The notes: a model not told the origin generated them from the letters alone. Shown: positions 1-4,967, counted from the first letter of the stretch. The stretch is 6,235 nt of DNA from Desulfosporosinus sp. (GCA_016278585.1 JADQBO010000008.1:1-6235); one strand, 5' to 3'. A program made the numbers and translations.

Positions 1-23
1 CCACTTAGACCGTATGTACGCAT
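1..23 (-). CDS. fliD: Start of probable fliD (filament cap), cut by window edge
   Basis: Only the first seven codons and two further bases are present, reading MRTYGLS. The start is supported by a strong ribosome binding site, GGGGAGGAGG at 33-42, nine bases before the ATG. FliD proteins commonly begin with a short Met-Arg-x-x-GLxSG(M/I)D motif, and fliD usually follows hag and flaG in Firmicutes, which is the order here. FliD forms the pentameric cap at the filament tip that guides flagellin folding. The gene has its own sigma-28-type promoter and follows the terminator of the flaG-like gene, so it probably opens a separate fliD-fliS unit. Naming rests on a very short peptide plus synteny; another late flagellar gene cannot be excluded. 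Confidence 0.6.
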
Positions 24-32
24 GTTGATTAG

Positions 33-42
33 CCTCCTCCCC
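33..42 (-). promoter_or_regulatory. Ribosome binding site of fliD
   Basis: The minus strand reads GGGGAGGAGG, nine bases before the ATG at 23. It holds two overlapping GGA triplets, the core that CsrA recognises, but I see no hairpin presenting them. The site decides the start of the partial reading frame. Confidence 0.65.
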
Positions 43-137
43 TATTACCCTGATTGCTTTCTCAATTCAGATTCTTATATACCGTTTAAACCGCCGTTAG
101 AGATCACCGACTTAAATACTTTTTTCTTTCATATAAG

Positions 138-165
138 TTATCGAAAAATTTGTCTTGATACTTTA
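138..165 (-). promoter_or_regulatory. Sigma-28 (SigD/FliA-type) promoter for fliD
   Basis: On the minus strand a -35 box TAAA (162-165, preceded by CC) is followed after 16 bases by TTCGATAA (138-145). The family consensus is TAAA, about 15 bases, then GCCGATAA or GCCGATAT, so the -35 box is perfect and the -10 box matches 6 of 8. Transcription would start near position 131 and give a leader of about 108 nt before the ATG at 23. It is the best sigma-28 match I found in the window. Confidence 0.72.
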
Positions 166-238
166 GGCTTTATTAAAAAGAAACGTGAAAACCTGACTTT
201 CAATTCATATTTGCTTAGTATGACTGAATGATACAAAT

Positions 239-274
239 AATAATGCTGCATCCAAATTCGGATGCAGCATTATT
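239..274 (-). terminator. Intrinsic terminator after flaG-like gene
   Basis: A perfect 15-bp inverted repeat (arms 239-253 and 260-274) encloses a 6-base loop. The core arms are TGCTGCATCC and GGATGCAGCA. On the minus strand the stem is followed by a T-rich but interrupted tract (TTTGTATC). It lies 45 nt past the stop of the flaG-like gene and separates it from the fliD promoter. The outer stem is A/T-only, so partly bidirectional action is possible. Confidence 0.8.
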
Positions 275-319
275 GCGACAAGTTATATTAATTCTAAAGT
301 AGTTTATTTACAATCCAGC

Positions 320-646
320 CTATATTTTGTTCCTTAGACCTTTGTGCAATTTCAATAACTGCATTGGGTGGTAATTGAGTATCAGTCTGCCAGAATCCCC
401 ATCCATAATTCTAACCTGGTTACCATTTTGGCTGTCAAAGATGGTAGAAACTTGAATATTCTTTTCAGCAAGTAGCTTAGAAACATGACCTAGTGCAATC
501 TGAAATGACTGCTCAGCAACCGCCACACGTCCCCCAGCGTTCAGTTCTTGGGATATCTTCTGCACTGCTGGTGTGTTAACCCGTTGGCGGACGGAAAGAT
601 CCATATTAATAGGATTGCTAGAAGTGGGTCCTAGTATAACAGCCAT
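320..646 (-). CDS. flaG: FlaG-like flagellar protein
   Basis: The product has 108 residues, is soluble, and has no signal peptide or membrane segment. The assignment rests on three things: length (Bacillus YvyC/FlaG is about the same), position between hag and fliD where flaG normally sits, and the C-terminal half. From about residue 60 that half has the FlaG-type pattern of a beta strand, an N-x-x-x-V pair, a D-x-x-(S/T)-G-x-x-I turn (MDGDSGRLI) and a Pro followed by a helix (PMQLLKL). The N-terminal half looks disordered then helical and I do not recognise it. FlaG proteins are small cytosolic proteins linked to filament length. AAGGTGG nine bases before the ATG supports the start. The usual FlaG signature with IPP after the second strand is weak here (YHP), so this is a divergent member or a positional analogue. 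Confidence 0.58.
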   Translation of the reverse strand: MAVILGPTSSNPINMDLSVRQRVNTPAVQKISQELNAGGRVAVAEQSFQIALGHVSKLLAEKNIQVSTIFDSQNGNQVRIMDGDSGRLILNYHPMQLLKLHKGLRNKI

Positions 647-829
647 AGTCTATTACCACCTTACAAGCGATATATCTGTTAATATTGTAGCATGACAGAT
701 TTATCTTCCACAATACTTTTTTCAAATTTATACCAATTCCCCACTTAAACTGGGCAACTATTTATTAGGTATTTCCCCTAAGTTTCATACTTACTCGATA
801 ACGATCTATGACTAAAATCTACTAAAATT
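647..829. other. Intergenic stretch, mostly unassigned
   Basis: This region lies between the flagellin relic and the flaG-like gene. It holds the flaG ribosome binding site and a possible promoter. It also has a weak inverted repeat (TTAGG 765-769 with CCTAA 777-781) whose minus-strand loop is GGAAATA, and the tandem repeat described separately. I translated the minus strand by eye and saw no continuation of flagellin sequence, neither the rest of the N-terminal domain nor the C-terminal helix. Confidence 0.5.
684..713 (-). promoter_or_regulatory. Possible vegetative promoter of flaG-like gene
   Basis: A -10-like TACAAT (684-689, 5 of 6 to TATAAT) lies 18 bases from TTGTGG (708-713), a weak -35 keeping only the TTG. 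I found no convincing sigma-28 site in front of this gene: a CAGATAT motif exists, but its TAAA is 20 bases away. The gene follows the hag terminator and probably needs its own promoter, or depends on readthrough. Confidence 0.3.
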
Positions 830-830
830 C
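811..830. repeat. Two-unit 10-bp tandem repeat at the end of the flagellin relic
   Basis: The plus strand reads ACTAAAATCT then ACTAAAATTC, matching at 8 of 10 positions, and is followed by a third partial unit, TAAAAGG. On the minus strand the repeat begins exactly where flagellin-like coding ends, and the relic's TAG stop overlaps it. Such repeats are common at deletion or slippage junctions. Confidence 0.55.
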
Positions 831-922
831 TAAAAGGTCTCAGAAACATTACTGGCTCGATTACTATTGCTTTCAAGATGATTGTAGGCGGTTATTGCTG
901 ATAAGTTATGAGAGATAATCAT
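830..922 (-). pseudogene. Truncated flagellin gene: N-terminal relic of 30 codons
   Basis: The minus strand encodes 30 codons starting MIISHNLSAITAYNHL and ending in TAG at 830-832. This matches the start of flagellins, whose D0 segment begins MII-x-HN-(L/M)-x-A-x-x-AY-x-x-L. About 10 of 30 residues match the intact flagellin nearby, including MII, HN, Y13, L16 and N19. After residue 24, where flagellins carry the conserved LEKLSSGLRIN block, the likeness is lost. A ribosome binding site, GGAGGA at 931-936, lies eight bases before the ATG and looks fully functional. No C-terminal flagellin sequence follows before the flaG-like gene. It starts about 50 nt past the hag terminator with no clear promoter. 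I read it as the relic of a second, diverged flagellin gene; a retained small gene or translation decoy is possible. It is too short for usual gene callers. Confidence 0.68.
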
Positions 923-970
923 AGTAAATATCCTCCATACCCATCTTTCTTATACAATATAGATACAAGA

Positions 971-996
971 AAAGCCCTGGTAAAATCCAGGGCTTT
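971..996 (-). terminator. Intrinsic terminator of hag
   Basis: The arms AAAGCCCTGG (971-980) and CCAGGGCTTT (987-996) form a perfect 10-bp stem around a 6-base loop. On the minus strand the stem is followed by TCTTGT; counting the stem's own end, the T-run reads TTTTCTTG. It lies 21 nt past the flagellin stop. Confidence 0.88.
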
Positions 997-1017
997 CTGT
1001 ACTTAAATTTATTAGGA

Positions 1018-2745
1018 TTAACGGAGTAACTGGAGAACTCCTTGAGGCTGTTGGTTGGCTTGAGCCAGCATCGCTTGAGCAGCTTGGGAAAGGATGTTGT
1101 TCTTTTGGAAGTTCATCATTTCTTTGGCCATGTCTACGTCGCGAATACGGGACTCTGCACCGGTTAAGTTTTCGGAAGAAGTTCCAAGGTTATTAATGGT
1201 GTGCTCAAGACGATTAGTGAAAGCACCGAGCTTGGAACGTTCTGCTGAAACAGCTGCGATAGCGTCATCGATAACTGCAATCGCTGCGGTAGCGCTAGTG
1301 TGAGAAGAAACATCAAGTGCTGCTTCTTTTACACTTTCGCTGGTGCCATCGGTTACTGTGTTCGTTGCTTTATAGCCAGCTGTTCCTACAGCTGCGGTAA
1401 TGCCAAGAGCTTCTGAACGCATATCATTGATATCGATAGTAAAGCTTTGACCTTTGTTAGCACCTACTTGGAAAGTGGCTTTGAATTCTTTCTGAATTCC
1501 ACCGTCGGAATACTCTATGTCTTTTCCTTCAGCACCTGCGACTGAAGATGTAATTCTAAGAGTATCTGCCGCAGGAGAAGATAATACCACTCCGTCAATT
1601 TTAGCCTGGGTTGCTATTGCATTAGCAAGTGCATCTGCGTTAGATCCATCTGCAGCATTAATAGCTTCACTGATATTTATGCCCTGTGCATTACCGGTAT
1701 AAGTTCCTTCGTCCGCATCATAGAATTCAATAGCCGTTCCATTGATAGTCATTCCTTTGCCTATCAAGCTGATGGCATCTGCTTGGGTAGCTACAGCGGC
1801 AAGGTCAATATCCCCATAGGCTTGAGTAGCATTTGTGGTATCCCCAACATTAGCAACACCATCTGTCGCAGAGACTCTACTGAAAACTGCCGCTCCAATA
1901 TTACCAGCAGCTCCTTCAAAGTCTCCACCTTTAACTGCAGTTATGGTAATATTTGCTCCAGCACCACTAACTGTGTAATTGCCTTTTAGTGCTTCGTTAG
2001 CATCGATCATTTTTGTCAAAGCGTCTCTGATTCCTGAAGCAGTTCCATTTCCAGTACCTGCACCCGCACCTGCATCAAGATTGACTGTTGCAGTATTAGA
2101 TGTGATATTATATCCAGTACTATCAGCATATCCGCCAGCATTCTGTGCAGCTAATGTAACTACTAAAGTTTGACCATTTAGATCAAACGTTGCGGTATCG
2201 AGAGCGGCATTGAGGTCATCAGTTAGTACGCTTGTTTGAGTAGCTTCAGTAGTGCTTGCCGCATCACCCCCACCAGTGGTGAGTTTGCCATCAACTATAA
2301 ACTCGCTTTTCGCTACAGCTATTTTACCGTCACCTTTCAGCAGACTCTGAGTATTAAACTCAGTAGTATTACCAATACGGTTAATCTCCGAAGAAAGTTG
2401 GTTAATTTCCTTCTGGATCTCATCACGGTCACTACCAACGTTTGTATCATTGGCAGATTGGGTAGCTAGTTCTTTCATTCTTTGCAGAATGGAGTGAGTT
2501 TCACTCAAAGAACCTTCAGCAGTCTGAACCATAGAGATACCATCTTGGGAGTTCCGAGTAGCTTGATCCAAGCCCCGGATCTGACCACGCATTTTTTCAC
2601 TGATTGCGAGACCAGCAGCATCGTCACCAGCTTTGTTGATTCTCAGACCTGAGGATAGTTTTTCCAGAGACTTTGAGCTGTTAACATTGTTGGTGCTCAA
2701 CTGACGATAGGTGTTAAGGGACGCCATGTTGTGATTAATAATCAT
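1018..2745 (-). CDS. hag: Flagellin, major filament protein
   Basis: The 575-residue product is a flagellin. Residues 1 to about 140 are the N-terminal D0/D1 helices (MIINHNMASLNTYRQL, then LSSGLRINKAGDDAAGLA). About 475-575 are the C-terminal D1/D0 part (AESRIRDVDMAKEM, then LAQANQQPQGVLQLLR at the end). The middle, roughly 140-475, is a variable surface region rich in Ala, Gly, Thr and Asp, with a Gly/Ala linker near 224-233 (AGAGAGTGNG). It makes the protein about twice the length of Bacillus Hag. There is no signal peptide, as expected for type III flagellar export. The ATG at 2745 is chosen over an in-frame ATG at 2778 because AAGGAGG sits eight bases before it and the conserved MII start follows; the upstream ATG lies in a leader hairpin. 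Expression is probably set by sigma-28 and by CsrA acting on the leader, with its own terminator downstream. Confidence 0.97.
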   Translation of the reverse strand: MIINHNMASLNTYRQLSTNNVNSSKSLEKLSSGLRINKAGDDAAGLAISEKMRGQIRGLDQATRNSQDGISMVQTAEGSLSETHSILQRMKELATQSANDTNVGSDRDEIQKEINQLSSEINRIGNTTEFNTQSLLKGDGKIAVAKSEFIVDGKLTTGGGDAASTTEATQTSVLTDDLNAALDTATFDLNGQTLVVTLAAQNAGGYADSTGYNITSNTATVNLDAGAGAGTGNGTASGIRDALTKMIDANEALKGNYTVSGAGANITITAVKGGDFEGAAGNIGAAVFSRVSATDGVANVGDTTNATQAYGDIDLAAVATQADAISLIGKGMTINGTAIEFYDADEGTYTGNAQGINISEAINAADGSNADALANAIATQAKIDGVVLSSPAADTLRITSSVAGAEGKDIEYSDGGIQKEFKATFQVGANKGQSFTIDINDMRSEALGITAAVGTAGYKATNTVTDGTSESVKEAALDVSSHTSATAAIAVIDDAIAAVSAERSKLGAFTNRLEHTINNLGTSSENLTGAESRIRDVDMAKEMMNFQKNNILSQAAQAMLAQANQQPQGVLQLLR

Positions 2746-2753
2746 AATATATT

Positions 2754-2760
2754 CCTCCTT
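2754..2760 (-). promoter_or_regulatory. hag ribosome binding site, also CsrA-type site BS2
   Basis: AAGGAGG lies eight bases before the hag ATG. Its surroundings (ATCAAGGAGG) share C-A-A-GGA and further positions with the CsrA consensus RUACARGGAUGU, about 8 of 12. In Bacillus subtilis the second CsrA site in the hag leader likewise overlaps the Shine-Dalgarno sequence, and binding there blocks ribosomes. CsrA binding here is inferred. Confidence 0.7.
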
Positions 2761-2766
2761 GATTTT

Positions 2767-2779
2767 GATGCCAGGCATC
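2767..2779. repeat. Short perfect inverted repeat in hag leader
   Basis: GATGCC and GGCATC flank a single base on both strands. In RNA it could fold as a small hairpin (GATG/CATC stem with a 5-base loop). Its 5' arm is the 3' arm of the CsrA-type hairpin at 2772-2787, so the two folds exclude each other. Confidence 0.5.
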
Positions 2780-2787
2780 CTTGCCCG
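2772..2787 (-). promoter_or_regulatory. CsrA-type binding hairpin (BS1) in hag leader
   Basis: The minus strand reads CGGGC-AAGGAT-GCCTG: a 5-bp stem with one G-U pair presenting AAGGAT as a six-base loop. CsrA prefers GGA in such a loop, and the sequence matches about 9 of 12 positions of RUACARGGAUGU. Its GGA lies 22 nt from the GGA in the Shine-Dalgarno site, a spacing one CsrA dimer can bridge. csrA and fliW are encoded upstream in the same window. Structure and match are seen; binding is inferred. Confidence 0.62.
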
Positions 2788-2812
2788 TGCATATACAGCT
2801 GGCAGTAGAACG

Positions 2813-2840
2813 CTTCGCCCTCCGGCCGGTTGGGCTGAAG
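2813..2840 (-). promoter_or_regulatory. Strong hairpin in 5' part of hag leader
   Basis: On the minus strand CTTC-A-GCCC (2832-2840) pairs with GGGC-GAAG (2813-2820), an 8-bp stem with one bulged A. The 11-base loop contains CCGGCCGG and ends in GGA. It would begin about 20 nt from the likely transcription start. It may protect the mRNA 5' end or offer a further CsrA contact. No poly-T follows, so it is not a terminator. Confidence 0.5.
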
Positions 2841-2867
2841 GTCATCTACAAAACCTGCTTATTGGTT

Positions 2868-2895
2868 ATATCGCTACTTTACATCGTTTAGCTTA
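2868..2895 (-). promoter_or_regulatory. Candidate sigma-28 promoter of hag
   Basis: The -10-like AGCGATAT (2868-2875, 6 of 8 to GCCGATAT) is 16 bases from TAAG (2892-2895, 3 of 4 to TAAA). It has the same spacer as the fliD promoter, and an A/T-rich block lies upstream (2921-2960). It predicts a leader of about 116 nt. A rival reading is GCCGATTT (2902-2909) with TATA (2924-2927) at a 14-base spacing. GCTTAA (2891-2896) and TTAAGC (2915-2920) form a dyad over the -35 region. A sigma-28 promoter is expected for hag; which box is used is uncertain. Confidence 0.42.
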
Positions 2896-3000
2896 AGCCA
2901 AAAATCGGCTGATTTTAAGCATATATAAGCTATTTTATTAATTTTTCTCCTATTTACTCTAGATTTCATCTAATTAGCCCGATTATAATATGACGTAGAA

Positions 3001-3036
3001 AGAACCCCCTTGAAACTAAAGTTCCAAAGGGGTTCT
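3001..3036 (-). terminator. Intrinsic terminator after diguanylate cyclase gene
   Basis: AGAACCCC (3001-3008) pairs with GGGGTTCT (3029-3036). The helix continues inward with two mismatches to a TAAA loop (3017-3020). On the minus strand it is followed by TTCTACG, a short T-tract. It lies eight bases past the cyclase stop and separates that gene from hag. Confidence 0.75.
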
Positions 3037-3043
3037 CTCTGCA

Positions 3044-4600
3044 TTAATTAAAGGAATCTCCCGTAACAATATGCCCCTTGCCATTTTGCTTACCTAGATA
3101 AAGCCTGTGATCCGCGAGCTTGTAAAGAGATTCATAGTCCTTAGATTCGGTGGGAAATTCTGCAACCCCTATACTTATGCCTAGACCATACCTTTCCAAA
3201 TCCAAGTTACTCCTTAAGCGCCTCATAATACCTATCGCCTCTTGGCCTAACTTTAGACCCGTCAAAATAACAGCAAACTCATCTCCCCCTGTACGAGCGA
3301 CAATATCCTCTTGTCGAACGGACTTGAGGAGGTTTTGGGCAACATGCCTTAAGGCCTGATCTCCCATGGGATGACCTTTTGTATCGTTTAAACTCTTAAA
3401 TCCATCTAAATCAAGGAGCAGAAAAAGGAACGTCGATCCACGCCTAAGTGTCCCCGCCATTTCCCCTGGGATCCTTTGCTCAAACCCCTGGCGGTTCATG
3501 ATCCCTGTTAGACGATCCGTTGTCGCCAGACGCTCAAGTTCCTTTCTTTGCCGGATAGTCTCTAAGGCCATACTTAGCATCCGTACAAAGGCATAGAGAA
3601 TCTCTTGGGTATGAACGATATCTCGCGTCCTAGAATCGATTAGCCAAAGCTCTCCCACGACTCCATTATAGGTTTTTATAGGTTGAATATAAATTTTTTC
3701 TACAGCATAGGGAAGTTTTTCACGTTCCTCTTTAGTAAGAATTCGCCAGTCAGGAACCTCCTTTGGTACATATCCAAGGGGAGAGTGAGCTTGCTTATCC
3801 TCTTGAATCCACTCTTGCCAAACGCCCTTAGACTGTTTGAGTCGGCCAAAGGGAGAACGCATCTTCCATTCCCCATCAGTTTCCATATGAAAAAAACCGG
3901 CCTCTAAGTAAAGAATCTCCATGGCCATTTCCCCTGCTTCAGCTAGTAACTGCTCTTCAGACACAGCCTTAACCAAAATCTCTGTTCCCCTAAGAAGTAG
4001 GGATAAGGCTTGTTCACGGTCAACAGCCTCTATGCGCAATTGTTGTTCATAGACGCTGGAGGATAGTAGGGGCATTAACTGTTCTAACCAATAAACACTT
4101 CCCTCATCAAAGGAAGCAGGATCATTACTAAAAAGCAACAAAACCCCTAACAATTGACCAAAATGAAGGAGGGGAATACAAAAAATCTTTCGTATCTTGA
4201 ATTCTCTAAGAGTTATCCTCCAGGCCCTGAAACAATGCCTTCCCTCTGAATCACAGGGGCTTTGCTCATCGCCATCATCTTTAATTTCGTGAATCATCAT
4301 GCTCCGCTCAACATAAGTATTTCCTTGTGCAACTTTGCGGATAAACCCTTGAAAATCTACGGGGAGAGGATTATGTACCAAAAAACTTTCTTGAAGTTCA
4401 CTCCGAGCATCGATGGCCAGGGGATGAAACCCCTCACCCTGCCATAACCAGATACCAGCCATTGTGCAGTTGAAAAAATCAAGCCCCCGTTTGGTTAAAA
4501 TTCTAAGGGCATCCTCTAAATCTTCCTCACGATTTATTTCCTGAAGAAGCTCTAAAATATCTCCCGGCCTAAGTCTATAACTGTGCGGAGGAAGAGGCAT
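3044..4600 (-). CDS. Diguanylate cyclase with two GAF-like regions and GGDEF domain
   Basis: The 518-residue soluble protein should make c-di-GMP from two GTP. The GGDEF domain spans about 358-518. It has DRLTG (362-366), LDLDGF with metal-binding Asp397, NDTKGH, and an intact GGDEF signature at 438-442. An RxxD inhibitory site (RQED, 429-432) lies exactly five residues upstream, so product inhibition is likely. There is no EAL or HD-GYP domain. Residues about 15-190 and 200-350 look like two GAF folds. The first holds all four cysteines (45, 116, 123, 141), which may bind a cofactor or sense redox. No membrane segment or receiver domain is seen. The ATG at 4600 has a modest ribosome site, AAAGG, 11 bases upstream. 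The gene has terminators on both sides, so it is its own unit; a weak TATGAT -10 is the only promoter hint. The ligand is unknown. Its place between csrA and hag suggests a role in motility control. Confidence 0.9.
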   Translation of the reverse strand: MPLPPHSYRLRPGDILELLQEINREEDLEDALRILTKRGLDFFNCTMAGIWLWQGEGFHPLAIDARSELQESFLVHNPLPVDFQGFIRKVAQGNTYVERSMMIHEIKDDGDEQSPCDSEGRHCFRAWRITLREFKIRKIFCIPLLHFGQLLGVLLLFSNDPASFDEGSVYWLEQLMPLLSSSVYEQQLRIEAVDREQALSLLLRGTEILVKAVSEEQLLAEAGEMAMEILYLEAGFFHMETDGEWKMRSPFGRLKQSKGVWQEWIQEDKQAHSPLGYVPKEVPDWRILTKEEREKLPYAVEKIYIQPIKTYNGVVGELWLIDSRTRDIVHTQEILYAFVRMLSMALETIRQRKELERLATTDRLTGIMNRQGFEQRIPGEMAGTLRRGSTFLFLLLDLDGFKSLNDTKGHPMGDQALRHVAQNLLKSVRQEDIVARTGGDEFAVILTGLKLGQEAIGIMRRLRSNLDLERYGLGISIGVAEFPTESKDYESLYKLADHRLYLGKQNGKGHIVTGDSFN

Positions 4601-4708
4601 GGGCTTATCAACCTTTCATTTTCAAATCATTCTTTTTAGATCATCTTATCATAAACTGCCCTAAGAAACTTATGTTCTCTGTAAAATTTGGACATTTCTA
4701 CATTAAAA

Positions 4709-4741
4709 AAGAAGTAAGATGCCCCGAGCACCTTACTTCTT
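4709..4741 (-). terminator. Intrinsic terminator overlapping the csrA stop
   Basis: The arms 4709-4722 and 4728-4741 form a 14-bp stem with one G-U pair and a 5-base loop. The stem runs straight into T residues (4705-4710 is A6 on the plus strand). The first arm contains the last two Lys codons and the TAA stop of csrA, so a terminating ribosome would sit on the stem. It ends the flgL-to-csrA unit. Confidence 0.9.
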
Positions 4742-4966
4742 AATTTGTAATGATTTCAGCATATCTAACTGGGCTAAATCATTAGAAACTGCGGCTTGTC
4801 TGTTTTCTGCCGCAATAGCATCGAAAATTTCGCCCCGATAGATCTTAATTTCTTTGGGTGCCTCAATGGTTATACGAATGTTATCCCCTTTCATACCCAC
4901 CACCGTCACCACGATATTATCCCCAATAACGATTCGCTCGCCAACTTTGCGGGTAAGTGCCAACAT
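4733..4966 (-). CDS. csrA: CsrA, translational regulator of flagellin
   Basis: The 77-residue protein has the CsrA fold signature: MLALTRKVGERIVIGD at the start, the VGMKGDNIRI strand, and APKEIKIYRGEI with the RNA-contacting Arg44. The residue set at both RNA-binding edges (Leu4, Thr5, Arg6 and Arg44) is intact. After about residue 54 it has a longer tail than Escherichia coli CsrA, ending LKSLQIKK. This is typical of flagellar CsrA proteins, in which the tail contacts FliW. CsrA dimers bind GGA-bearing sites and block hag translation until FliW sequesters them. The ATG is one base after the fliW stop (TAA-T-ATG), and its ribosome site GGGGGA is inside the last fliW codons, so the two are translationally coupled and made in linked amounts. 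The likely RNA target is the hag leader in this window. Confidence 0.97.
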   Translation of the reverse strand: MLALTRKVGERIVIGDNIVVTVVGMKGDNIRITIEAPKEIKIYRGEIFDAIAAENRQAAVSNDLAQLDMLKSLQIKK

Positions 4967-4967
4967 A

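Noticed and set aside
22..231. A 69-codon plus-strand reading frame
   Set aside because: No family features and no good ribosome site. It lies antisense to the fliD start, leader and sigma-28 promoter, which have better support.
765..781. TTAGG/CCTAA hairpin with GGA in its loop as another CsrA site
   Set aside because: The stem is only five pairs, mostly A/T, not near a start codon, and flanking bases do not match the CsrA consensus.
833..870. Frameshifted continuation of the flagellin relic past its stop
   Set aside because: Translations of the other two minus-strand frames give no LSSG or GDDAAG block or any other flagellin motif, so a simple frameshift does not explain the break.
1094..2469. 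Several plus-strand reading frames across the flagellin gene
   Set aside because: They are antisense shadows of a confidently identified gene with no family likeness and no ribosome sites; the same holds for those over the cyclase and csrA.
2746..2778. Earlier in-frame ATG for flagellin at 2778 (adds MPGIKIKEEYI)
   Set aside because: Flagellins start at MIINHN. The upstream ATG overlaps the CsrA-type hairpin and has no properly spaced ribosome site, whereas the ATG at 2745 has AAGGAGG at eight bases.
2982..2987. Perfect TATAAT on the minus strand upstream of hag
   Set aside because: No -35 box at 16-18 bases (that place is the cyclase terminator stem), and the region is simply A/T-rich. Kept only as an alternative start to test.
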